Below, in pieces: positions 7,250 to 15,056 of a DNA stretch of 64,000 nt. The first letter of the stretch is position 1; every line of letters starts with the position of its first letter. Position numbers and translations under genes: made by a program. This DNA comes from an uncultured Bacilli bacterium (GTDB lineage: Bacteria > Bacillota_I > Bacilli_A > RF39 > UBA660). Below the pieces are notes generated by a model. It saw nothing but the letters and a program-made list of their open reading frames with translations, was not told the DNA's origin and did not search any database. The stretch is taken from positions 62,001-126,000 of the forward strand of contig CAKONK010000001.1 in the NCBI GenBank assembly GCA_934097085.1. The letters run 5' to 3'.

Positions 7250-8668
7250 TTATCCAATATGATATGGATTTGTTAATGTTCCTGTTCCTCCGACTATTTT
7301 TAGAATACTTGTGTCTAAATAGAAAGTTGGGCGAACAGCTAATAAATTTTTGTCTACAATATACACACTACTTGATGAATATAAAGAATAAACAGCCGTA
7401 GGCGAAAAAGATATGTGAGAAAGACACCATTCATTTTTATTTGACCCCCAACTCGTAACTTGAGATGTATATAACCAATCATTATTTTTGCAATCAATAT
7501 AAGCTGTTGTAACAAAATTATTTAATCCAGTACTTCTACAGGAAGTTTTGTTTTTTGTTTCTCCACCTACTGTAGCATATCCTAAATCACTAGGATACAT
7601 CAAACCTATTGTTGCATATATGCTTTCAGGATTACCACTATATATTGTATCAGTACTTCTTTCATGTGTATAAAATAATGCTGTACTTTCTGATGGAGAT
7701 ACTCCACCTAAATGCCATTTTGCATTTACTATTCCACTAGATAATTTACTATTTACATTGGACATGCCTAACAAAGTAGTCAAATATGTTCCATTTAATT
7801 CTGTTTTAAGTGATGCTGTACTCCAATTATTTGATCCTGCTGAATTCCATGCTTTACCACTTGTACCACCATAATTATTTGTATCTATTACTTTTAAAAG
7901 TTTTTTAGTACCACTACTAGTTGTTCCATCAGTAGAATATTCTTCATCAAATAAACCTATTATTCTAAATAGTAATGAACTACTTGTGCAACTTCCACTT
8001 TTTTGACTATCTAAACATATATAATTATTTGGATCTGCCCCTTCATATCGAAGTCCATTTTCATCAAAGATATCACTATTATTTGCTACCATCAATGTTT
8101 CAAATGATGTTCCTAATGATATCATAAACTCTTTTGTAGTAACATTTCCAGAGGTATCTTTTACCCATAAATAATATGTTCCTTCAGTTGTAATGTTAAT
8201 ACTTAAGTTATAAGATGTTCCATTTATCGAAGTCCAATTTGCTGGTTCTACTGTATTACTAGAGCTTATTCCATAACTAGATAATCCTTTATCGTCTGTA
8301 AGTACTGCAGTAACTGTTGTATCATCAACATTTAAGTTAGATATAATTGGTTTTTGTGTATCAATTATCTTATCAAAATATAATGAACATCTATCTGAAC
8401 CTAAAAATGAAAATCCTATTTGTCCTGTTAAGTTATTATAACTTACTACTTTTCCTCCATTTTCACAAACTGTTTTTTCTTCATTTAAAGCATAATTACC
8501 TTTTGGAATTTCATTAGAACTTACATATTCTCCAGAATCTTCTTTAATCATTATTGCTAAATTACTTTTTCTATTAGTTTTAATAGTTTTATTTTTATAA
8601 GTAATATTTAATATTACTACCCCTATAACAATAAATACGAACAAACCAATTTTTATTTTTATATTCAT
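7250..8668 (-). CDS. Surface protein with Ig-like and lectin-like C-terminal domains (DGR-target paralogue 2)
   Basis: 472 residues from the ATG at 8668, chosen because GGATGGAG precedes it; an in-frame upstream start would be at 8686. One N-terminal hydrophobic helix, a short domain ending GSDRCSLYF, an Ig-like domain (about 105-185, YYLWVKDTSGN), then a domain nearly identical to that of the protein at 15057-16841 (TSFETLMVAN, RYEGADPNNYICLD, LLFRIIGLFDE, GLMYPSDLGYA). It ends AVRPTFYLD...NPYHIG. The segment aligned with the variable region of the other copies is ordinary AT-rich sequence here, so this copy may not be a current DGR target. Upstream lies the inverted-repeat cassette 8703-8848. 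Confidence 0.7.
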   Translation of the reverse strand: MNIKIKIGLFVFIVIGVVILNITYKNKTIKTNRKSNLAIMIKEDSGEYVSSNEIPKGNYALNEEKTVCENGGKVVSYNNLTGQIGFSFLGSDRCSLYFDKIIDTQKPIISNLNVDDTTVTAVLTDDKGLSSYGISSSNTVEPANWTSINGTSYNLSINITTEGTYYLWVKDTSGNVTTKEFMISLGTSFETLMVANNSDIFDENGLRYEGADPNNYICLDSQKSGSCTSSSLLFRIIGLFDEEYSTDGTTSSGTKKLLKVIDTNNYGGTSGKAWNSAGSNNWSTASLKTELNGTYLTTLLGMSNVNSKLSSGIVNAKWHLGGVSPSESTALFYTHERSTDTIYSGNPESIYATIGLMYPSDLGYATVGGETKNKTSCRSTGLNNFVTTAYIDCKNNDWLYTSQVTSWGSNKNEWCLSHISFSPTAVYSLYSSSSVYIVDKNLLAVRPTFYLDTSILKIVGGTGTLTNPYHIG

Positions 8669-8702
8669 AACTACTCCATCCCGCATAAATACTAGGAATA
8701 GG

Positions 8703-8848
8703 TTTCCTAAATTATGTAGATAAAAGAAAATATTGCTTCAATTTTTCGGTAAAAAGGGCTTGAAAAAAATGTCAAAAAATGGTTAAATTATATTGGAAGT
8801 AACTTAAATACGGGGATGATTTTTCCTATATCTACATAATATAAGAAA
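8703..8848. repeat. 146-bp cassette with 28-bp inverted repeats (possible invertible promoter)
   Basis: Arms 8703-8730 and 8821-8848 are inverted repeats matching at 24 of 28 positions, centred on attatgtagat. Inside, on the plus strand, TTGAAA - 17 - TTAAAT with a TG extension points away from the surface-protein gene toward the terminator at 8863-8897. Flipping the cassette would aim it at that gene. The same structure, also 146 bp and in the same orientation, precedes the paralogue at 15057-16841. The alternative is a fixed regulatory region with two palindromic operator sites. Confidence 0.55.
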
Positions 8849-8862
8849 ATACGAACAAGATA

Positions 8863-8897
8863 AATACTAAGATAAAAGGGTTTTTAGTATTTTTTAT
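8863..8897 (+). terminator. Plus-strand terminator facing the cassette promoter
   Basis: Stem aatactaa / ttagtatt followed by T-rich sequence. A terminator with the same stem but a different loop lies at the equivalent place at 17041-17077, which argues that a plus-strand transcript from the cassette is really made and stopped. Confidence 0.65.
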
Positions 8898-8914
8898 TAG
8901 AACTAAAATTTATT

Positions 8915-8943
8915 AAAAAAAAAGACTTAAATTAATAAGTCTC
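8915..8943 (-). terminator. Terminator of pduL
   Basis: Minus-strand stem gactt / aagtc with an 8-base loop and nine T, overlapping the end of pduL. Confidence 0.7.
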
Positions 8944-9481
8944 CTTCATCGTTTTGATTAATTATAAATGCAGATGCATCATCTGTATCAATATGTAATT
9001 CAGTAACTGCATTATCTTTTATTTTAATAAAACATTCTATAACACCTTTTTTTGCATTTCCTAGTTTAACATTTACAATTTGTTTGTTTTCTAAATTCAA
9101 TTTTTGTGCTTCTTCCCTAGAAATATGAATATGTCTTTGAGAAATTATAGCACATTTTTTAGTTATTACATTTTTATCTGATAAAATATTAATTGTTTCA
9201 GCATCCTGCAGATCACCACTTTCCCTTACTGGGGGATTAATACCAAATTTAATTGAATCACTTCTTGATATTTCTACCTGTGTATAATCTCTAAAAGGGC
9301 CAAGTACTTTAACATTCTTTATTTCATATTTATCAGTTTTTAAAGTAACTACTTTATCTGTAACAAAATCACTAGGCTGTGATAAGTTTTTTAATATTTT
9401 ATATTCATCATTAAAAAGAAAATTATAATCTTCCTTAGTTAAATGTACATGCCTATTACTAACACCTATTTTTATTTTCAT
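8927..9481 (-). CDS. pduL: Phosphate propanoyl/acetyltransferase, PduL family
   Basis: 184 residues, two PduL domains, normal length without a microcompartment-targeting extension. Metal-binding histidines are seen in SNRHVHL near the N-terminus, RHIHIS in the middle and ELHIDTDDA near the end. PduL interconverts acyl-CoA plus phosphate and acyl-phosphate plus CoA. In bacteria lacking Pta it supplies acetyl-phosphate for ATP formation by acetate kinase. No microcompartment genes are nearby, so a housekeeping phosphotransacetylase role is likely. It ends at a strong terminator and is the last gene of the group 11281-8927. Confidence 0.92.
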   Translation of the reverse strand: MKIKIGVSNRHVHLTKEDYNFLFNDEYKILKNLSQPSDFVTDKVVTLKTDKYEIKNVKVLGPFRDYTQVEISRSDSIKFGINPPVRESGDLQDAETINILSDKNVITKKCAIISQRHIHISREEAQKLNLENKQIVNVKLGNAKKGVIECFIKIKDNAVTELHIDTDDASAFIINQNDEGDLLI

Positions 9482-9493
9482 TTTACCTCCAAT

Positions 9494-9589
9494 TTAACCT
9501 ATCATATATGTTATTACTTTAGCAATGGCAATTCCTATAGCAATAACCGAAAATGAAAAAACAATGCTTAATATAATATTTTTTTTCAT
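9494..9589 (-). CDS. 31-residue single-helix membrane peptide
   Basis: Starts MKKN and is otherwise one hydrophobic helix ending MIG. The ATG at 9589 has AAAGGA 11 bases upstream. It lies between pduL and another small membrane protein on the same strand. Function unknown; may be expressed as part of the 11281-8927 gene group. Confidence 0.5.
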   Translation of the reverse strand: MKKNIILSIVFSFSVIAIGIAIAKVITYMIG

Positions 9590-9614
9590 AATATATTTTC
9601 CTTTCTTAATTAAT

Positions 9615-9809
9615 TTATTTTAGTTTTTTTGATAATTCATATATAATAAATATTCCTATAAACATCGTAAGTAACATAATTATAAACATAATCCAATTAA
9701 AACCTTTAAAAAACTTAATCATAATTCCTATTTCAGTAAAAAGTAAAACACCAAGACTTGCGCCAAGAGATACTTTAAATATTTCTTTTTTTAAAACATC
9801 ACTTCTCAT
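9615..9809 (-). CDS. Small two-helix membrane protein, unknown function
   Basis: 64 residues from the ATG at 9809, preceded by AAGGGTGAT; a GTG at 9818 is the other in-frame option. Two predicted membrane helices separated by a short FKGFN loop, with a lysine-rich end. Four bases from the phosphatase-like gene upstream, so probably co-transcribed. No family recognised. Confidence 0.6.
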   Translation of the reverse strand: MRSDVLKKEIFKVSLGASLGVLLFTEIGIMIKFFKGFNWIMFIIMLLTMFIGIFIIYELSKKLK

Positions 9810-9821
9810 AAATATCACCCT

Positions 9822-10436
9822 TTAAAAATATATTTTTTTAATATTTTCTAAACTACCGTTATAAAAGGATAATCTATAAATATCAATATCATTTTTAGTA
9901 TTATCATATATAACGTTATCATCATACTCAATTACCAAATTATCCTCAAAAGTATATGATGGAGAAAAAGCATTAATTAAATACCCTAAAAAAGATCTTT
10001 TATGAGTAAAAATAACAACTTTTTTTAAATTACTTAAATTAGCAATATGCTCTATCTCACTCTTTACTCTTTTCCCAACTTCATTTAAACTTTCACCATC
10101 CGTAAGTTTAATATTAAAGTCATGTTCTTGCATAAAATATACATCCTTAATATTTTGTTTTTTTAAATTACCAATTCTTTCATCAGCAAACTTATCAGAT
10201 GCATAAACATCTTTATTAACCCTTTTAGCAAGAGTTTTGGCGCAAAGCATATTACTTGCATTTGGTGATGAATATATTGCATTAACATCAGATAATAAAG
10301 GCAATAATGCAATATTTTTAGCGGTATCCTTAAGTTTATTTATTATAGGTAATCTTATTTTGCTTTCTGGTAAATTTAAATCATTATATATTAAATTATT
10401 TTCTATAATATTATTGCATATAACAATAATTTCCAT
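9822..10436 (-). CDS. Histidine-phosphatase-fold protein lacking the RHG motif
   Basis: 204 residues. The body looks like the histidine phosphatase / phosphoglycerate mutase superfamily: YSSPNASNMLCAKTLA in the position of the SxxxRAxxTA helix, DGESLNEVGKRV, and VVIFTHKRS where the second catalytic His lies. At the N-terminus the catalytic RHG is replaced by ICN (MEIIVICNN). The normal phosphohistidine is therefore missing, and the protein is probably a non-catalytic relative or has altered chemistry. Start shares one base with the DUF368 gene end. The substrate cannot be guessed. Confidence 0.6.
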   Translation of the reverse strand: MEIIVICNNIIENNLIYNDLNLPESKIRLPIINKLKDTAKNIALLPLLSDVNAIYSSPNASNMLCAKTLAKRVNKDVYASDKFADERIGNLKKQNIKDVYFMQEHDFNIKLTDGESLNEVGKRVKSEIEHIANLSNLKKVVIFTHKRSFLGYLINAFSPSYTFEDNLVIEYDDNVIYDNTKNDIDIYRLSFYNGSLENIKKIYF

Positions 10437-11281
10437 TACTCACCCTTTAAATATTTAGCACTTAGTATATACCCAACGGCAAATAAAATCATTCCAATTA
10501 TAAATTCTATTAATTTAAATTTATAGCCAAATATCAAAATAATAATATTAACTATTGAAGCAAACACAAACCCTACAATTGCAAAATATGTTTTAATCTT
10601 ATGTTTATCTAAAAGATATTCCATAAGTTTACTCATACCAAATATTCCGATTAACATTCCTATTCCAAACACTAATATAATAAGAATATTAGTTCCTAAA
10701 TTATTAAAATGCATAGTATCTGAAATAATTGCAAGAAGTGGTGCATAATAGCCAAGTATGATAAGAATAGCACTTCCTGAAACTCCCGGAATAATCATAG
10801 AGCCAGCGGCAACAATACCTACACCAAAAACTTTTAAATAGCCTATTAAATTTGTAGTAATAATAGCATCGTTTCCACTTCCTATAAATGAAAGTGAAAG
10901 TAAAATTGCTGCGCCAATTATAGAACACAAAATATTTGGAAATGTTATTTTCTTTTCAGTCTTCTTAACTATCATCTGGATTCCTCCAATAATTAAGCCT
11001 ACAAAAAATAATAATGTTGCTACTGGAAATTTATTTAATGTAATATTTAAAATAAGACAGCATACTATGGCAGATGCTACAACTCCTAAAATAAAACTTA
11101 TTAAAAATCCTTTTTCATTTTTAAAAGAAGTAAATAGATTATTAATTATTTTTAAAAGTCTTTCATAAATTCCCATTGTCATTGCAAGAACTGAGGAACT
11201 TATTGGGAAAATAATTCCAAAGCCAATTACAAATCCTTGCAAAAATGTAATAAATAAATTGTCCTTTTTAGTTTTTGTCAT
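10436..11281 (-). CDS. DUF368 membrane protein, undecaprenyl-phosphate translocase family
   Basis: 281 residues, eight or so membrane helices, with the family pattern FxxGFxIGFGIIFPISSS near the start repeated later as GSMIIPGVSGSAILIILGYY. DUF368 proteins (PopT-type) have been shown to recycle undecaprenyl phosphate, the lipid carrier of cell wall synthesis, back across the membrane. Overlaps rmuC by 14 bases upstream and abuts the phosphatase-like gene downstream. Confidence 0.85.
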   Translation of the reverse strand: MTKTKKDNLFITFLQGFVIGFGIIFPISSSVLAMTMGIYERLLKIINNLFTSFKNEKGFLISFILGVVASAIVCCLILNITLNKFPVATLLFFVGLIIGGIQMIVKKTEKKITFPNILCSIIGAAILLSLSFIGSGNDAIITTNLIGYLKVFGVGIVAAGSMIIPGVSGSAILIILGYYAPLLAIISDTMHFNNLGTNILIILVFGIGMLIGIFGMSKLMEYLLDKHKIKTYFAIVGFVFASIVNIIILIFGYKFKLIEFIIGMILFAVGYILSAKYLKGE

Positions 11282-12347
11282 TTTTAACCTCGATTTCTTT
11301 TATTTCAACTTTATTAATTGCATCAAACTTTTTAGTTATTTTATCTGTGGTTGTAGTAAGTTCATCGACACTATTATTAACCGCCTTAATATTTTTAGAT
11401 AGTTTTTCCCATCTATCTTTGTATCTAGAAAATTCTACCGAAAGTTTATTTAATTCTTCATGAATTACTTTTGCATATTTATCTCTTTCAATATTTTTTA
11501 TAATCATTGATATTGTCGAAAGAGTTGATATTAAAGTAGTTGGTCCAGTAATCCAAACTTTATTATTATAGGCATATGTAATAAGTTCTGGATGATATGC
11601 GTTTATTTCTGCAAAAATAGCCTCCGCAGGTAAGAACATAATCGCCTCATCAGTTGTTACATCTGGAACAATATATTTATTTTTAATATCATTAATATGT
11701 TTTTTTACATCTTGCACAAATAACTTTTCATATGCAAGTCTTTGCTCTTTTGTAAATGATCTATTAACCATTTTTTGATAGTTTTCTAAAGGAAACTTAC
11801 TATCAATTGATATTGTACCAAGTGGTGATGGTGCATATAAAAGGGCATCCACAATATATCCATTATCAAATTTAACTTGTGTGTTATATATTCCCCCACT
11901 TGCAGGTCCAAAAGCATTATTTAATATATATTCAAGATTAACTTCACCAAAAGTTCCCCTTGTTTTTTTATCAGTAAGCACACCCTGAAGTGATACAATA
12001 TCCGCTCCTAAATCATCAATTTTTCTTTGTGCTTCATCAATTTTAGAAAGCCTTTCAAGTACATTATTAAATGTTTTATTACTTTTTTCAAAATTTTTAT
12101 CAAGTCTTTCATTAACCATATCATTTATTAATGTAAGCTTTCTTTCTATTCTTTCATTTAATACTTCAAAATCATTTGTAAGTACTTTTGAAAAATCAAA
12201 TTTAAAATCTCCTATCGATTTAGTAATATTTGTCTCAAATCTTCCGAGTCTTTCAACCATTTCACTATTATTATTTTTCTTAGATAAAAAAATTAATAAG
12301 CAAATCAAATTAACTACAAGAAGTCCAATAATTATATAATCTGTCAT
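11268..12347 (-). CDS. rmuC: RmuC-family DNA recombination protein
   Basis: 359 residues. N-terminal membrane helix (about 3-21), a coiled-coil region (about 35-115), then the conserved nuclease-like domain with KTRGTFGEVNLE, VDALLYAP, SIDSKFPLENY and the block AIMFLPAEAIFAEI. RmuC limits recombination at inverted repeats by an unclear mechanism. Start overlaps the upstream PH-domain gene by four bases (ATGA type). Confidence 0.9.
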   Translation of the reverse strand: MTDYIIIGLLVVNLICLLIFLSKKNNNSEMVERLGRFETNITKSIGDFKFDFSKVLTNDFEVLNERIERKLTLINDMVNERLDKNFEKSNKTFNNVLERLSKIDEAQRKIDDLGADIVSLQGVLTDKKTRGTFGEVNLEYILNNAFGPASGGIYNTQVKFDNGYIVDALLYAPSPLGTISIDSKFPLENYQKMVNRSFTKEQRLAYEKLFVQDVKKHINDIKNKYIVPDVTTDEAIMFLPAEAIFAEINAYHPELITYAYNNKVWITGPTTLISTLSTISMIIKNIERDKYAKVIHEELNKLSVEFSRYKDRWEKLSKNIKAVNNSVDELTTTTDKITKKFDAINKVEIKEIEVKNDKN

Positions 12348-12748
12348 AATTCTACCTTTCTTATTATTTTCATTAAAACATTGTCCATCTTAACTGGACT
12401 AATATATATTTCTTTCCCATTTTTAAGTTTTATTGCAAGTCTTTTTATTGATGTTGAATAAAATGGGTTAAAATTTTTTACTACATAGCATTTTTTTATA
12501 TCTTTATATGGTATTTCTTTTCTAATAAAGCCTGATCTTATAACAATTTTATCCTTTTGTAAAAAATATATTTTTACATAAAAGAAAAGCATTAATAAAA
12601 ATACAACAAATAACTCTACTATTCCAAGTATCACATACATTGTATTTACTTTTAAAACAAGTATTATTGTTATCAAAGCAAGACATGTTATAAAGTAAAT
12701 TCCAAAAAAGACATAATGAAAATTATCATAATAATTATTGATTTTCAT
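12344..12748 (-). CDS. Bacterial PH-domain membrane protein
   Basis: 134 residues from the ATG at 12748, which overlaps the upstream stop as ATGA; an earlier in-frame ATG is at 12760. Two N-terminal membrane helices are followed by a small beta-rich domain (KIVIRSGFIRKEIPYKDIKKCYVV ... IYISP) typical of bacterial PH domains. Co-translated with the TasA-like gene. Role unknown. Confidence 0.7.
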   Translation of the reverse strand: MKINNYYDNFHYVFFGIYFITCLALITIILVLKVNTMYVILGIVELFVVFLLMLFFYVKIYFLQKDKIVIRSGFIRKEIPYKDIKKCYVVKNFNPFYSTSIKRLAIKLKNGKEIYISPVKMDNVLMKIIRKVEL

Positions 12749-13416
12749 TTTGCACCGCATCTTATATTATCTATAAAAAATGAACCAGTAAAAGTTTTAC
12801 CTTGAACATTTGCCTGTGATTCTGAAAGTAAATAAAATTTTAAATTTAAATTCCAAGTCTTTGTTGTTCCTGTTACTGAACTATCACTAATTGTAGCATC
12901 TTTTACAATGGTTTTTCTAACTTTTTCATTTTTAGTTATCCATGTACTGTCATATGCAAAATTCTTTTCATCAGCAAAATCATTTGTACCACTAGGATCT
13001 ATCGAAGAAACAGTTAATGTTAATTCTTTTTTATCAGCATTTGTAACCGGAATATTACTACTCCCATAAATATCACTACCTGAATCATATTCATACACTA
13101 TATCATATAAACAAGTATAATTTGTTCCTGTACCTCCGAGTGCAAGTGAAATATTTAAATTAACATTACTACTTGCTACAACATCGCCTGGAGACGAAGC
13201 AATCATATTTGCAAGAGTAGCATGAAGTTCAAGAGGCGCTGAAGTTGAAGTAAATGTAGTGTTAAAGCCCTTACTAGTGGTAACATTTATATTAGACGCA
13301 CCATTTACATTTGCTCTAAATGTACCAAAATATGCAAAAGAAGCACCCGCTACTATAATAAGAAGAAGTAAAATTGCTATCAAACTTGAAACAGTTAATT
13401 TATTTTTATTTTCCAT
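12745..13416 (-). CDS. TasA-like secreted protein with SipW-type signal
   Basis: About 223 residues from the ATG at 13416, nine bases after AAGGAT; alternative ATGs at 13425 and 13422. The signal region LLLLIIVAGASFAYFGTF has the form of signals cleaved by SipW-type peptidases in TasA and camelysin. The mature part is beta-rich and homologous to the N-terminal half of the DGR target at 1609-3327 (CLYDI, EYDSGSD, KFYLL, GSFFIDNIRC). TasA relatives form surface fibres. First gene of the string leading into the PH-domain, RmuC and DUF368 genes. Confidence 0.75.
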   Translation of the reverse strand: MENKNKLTVSSLIAILLLLIIVAGASFAYFGTFRANVNGASNINVTTSKGFNTTFTSTSAPLELHATLANMIASSPGDVVASSNVNLNISLALGGTGTNYTCLYDIVYEYDSGSDIYGSSNIPVTNADKKELTLTVSSIDPSGTNDFADEKNFAYDSTWITKNEKVRKTIVKDATISDSSVTGTTKTWNLNLKFYLLSESQANVQGKTFTGSFFIDNIRCGAK

Positions 13417-13460
13417 ATTCATCATATCCTTATAAAATAATTTTACTATATTTTAGCAAT

Positions 13461-13500
13461 AAAAAAAAGAATAAATTATAAAAAATATTCTTTTTTTATT
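13461..13500 (-). terminator. Terminator of the YfcC-like gene
   Basis: Minus-strand stem aaaaaagaata / ttattctttttt followed by a long T-run, 7 bases after the stop codon. Confidence 0.75.
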
Positions 13501-13506
13501 TTTTTA

Positions 13507-14982
13507 TTAATAATATACAATTGTTGCAAGTATTAATAAAACTGCAAGCATTATTACTGCAAACATCCAAATATACTTAAACCATGATTTATAATCAATT
13601 TTTAGATAAGATAAACCAACCATAAGCATACCACTAACTGGCATAAGAATTTGAGCAAGACCATAAGTAACTACATAAATAGTTTGAACAAGTGTAACAT
13701 CACTTGCATAACTTGCATTTATAAAGCCACCAACAGCATATCCTGTATATCCTAAGTCAGCATGGAAAATAGATGTAATAAATGCTGTTACTGTTGTAAT
13801 GTATGGATTAAATGTTTTTGTTAGTCCAAATGCCCAGTTAGATAAAGCTGGAATAAATGGAGATGTATATGCAACAATAAATACAACATATACTAAAACA
13901 AATAGGCATACAGGTTTAAGCATTTTCTTTGCACCTTCACCAAATGATGTTAAGAATTCTTGAAATTTGAATTTTGACATAAATGCCACTACTACTGATA
14001 ATACTAATAGCATAGATATTAAAGCAGTAATTTCAAATGTACCAAATTCTACAGCACCATAACCTAAAATATAACTAAACAATGTAAATTCTTTACCAAT
14101 TTTAAGTTCTGTTAACCACTTATGGAAATTTGCAAATATTTCAATTTTCCAGTTAGTCATCCAAGCAGTATATCCTAGAACTAAGTATACAAATAAAATA
14201 CTAAATACTACGATAATTGGCCAAGTACTAACTTTACCTTTAACCTCAACAGCATTATATGGATCAATTTCTGAAGTGTTTTCTTCTTTAGCTTTTTTAT
14301 TTGACTTTCTTGTAAGTTTAAAGATTAATAAACCTTCGTAAGCTACAAGCGCACAAGCAGCAATGATAGCTCGATAACCTAAACCACTAGTTACTTCTGT
14401 AGACATATAGTAATTTAAGAAATATAGTCCATCACTTCCGTATGTTGCTCCGCAAAGTCCAGCTAAAATTGAACCAAATGTTACAGCAAATGTAGTAAGT
14501 TTACTTTGTCCCATATTAAGTAAAATTGATACTATAAATGGAACGAATACTAATAATGCAAATGTACTTTTAAGTAGTGATGATAAAATAATTATCACAC
14601 TTGAAGTAACAACCATAAAAATAGTTTCTTTACCTTTTAGTTTTTTAGAAATCTTACTAACTAAAGCACTATATGATTTAGTTTTAGATAAAATTCCATA
14701 AAAACCGCCAAGAATAAATAAGTAAATTAAAGTCGTTAATCCAAAGTAAGCAGCGTAATATAAAAGTGATGGAAGATCAGCAAGACCTATTCTTTTCATT
14801 GCTACTTCACCATATGTAGAACCATTAAAATATCCATAAGGAACTACCCATGTAATGCATATTGCTACAAAAATAGCAATTAAAAGCCATCTAAATAAAT
14901 CACTATGTTTACTTTTACAAGTCATTACTGCAAAAAATGCTGCAACAGCAAGTATTAAAACAATACCGATTACTATTCCCAT
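13507..14982 (-). CDS. YfcC-family membrane transporter
   Basis: 491 residues with 12-14 membrane helices. The fold and motifs (FILGGFYGIL, GLCGATYGSDGLYF, a central cytoplasmic loop rich in Lys/Glu, then FHADLGYTGYAVGGF) fit the YfcC / C4-dicarboxylate-arginine type anaerobic carrier family. Substrate not deducible. Single-gene unit: own RBS (GGAGG) and terminator. Confidence 0.7.
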   Translation of the reverse strand: MGIVIGIVLILAVAAFFAVMTCKSKHSDLFRWLLIAIFVAICITWVVPYGYFNGSTYGEVAMKRIGLADLPSLLYYAAYFGLTTLIYLFILGGFYGILSKTKSYSALVSKISKKLKGKETIFMVVTSSVIIILSSLLKSTFALLVFVPFIVSILLNMGQSKLTTFAVTFGSILAGLCGATYGSDGLYFLNYYMSTEVTSGLGYRAIIAACALVAYEGLLIFKLTRKSNKKAKEENTSEIDPYNAVEVKGKVSTWPIIVVFSILFVYLVLGYTAWMTNWKIEIFANFHKWLTELKIGKEFTLFSYILGYGAVEFGTFEITALISMLLVLSVVVAFMSKFKFQEFLTSFGEGAKKMLKPVCLFVLVYVVFIVAYTSPFIPALSNWAFGLTKTFNPYITTVTAFITSIFHADLGYTGYAVGGFINASYASDVTLVQTIYVVTYGLAQILMPVSGMLMVGLSYLKIDYKSWFKYIWMFAVIMLAVLLILATIVYY

Positions 14983-15019
14983 ATTCTACCTCCTTAAATA
15001 AATTATACTACGGATAGTC

Positions 15020-15046
15020 AAAAAAAAAAAGCAAATATTGCTTTTT
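15020..15046 (-). terminator. Terminator of target 3
   Basis: Perfect minus-strand stem aaaagcaa / ttgctttt with a 4-base loop and a tract of over ten T. Confidence 0.9.
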
Positions 15047-15056
15047 CTCCCAATTT

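Noticed and set aside
7329..7431. Active DGR variable region in the 7250-8668 protein
   Set aside because: The aligned stretch is ordinary AT-rich coding sequence, so I do not call a variable region here although the protein family is the same.
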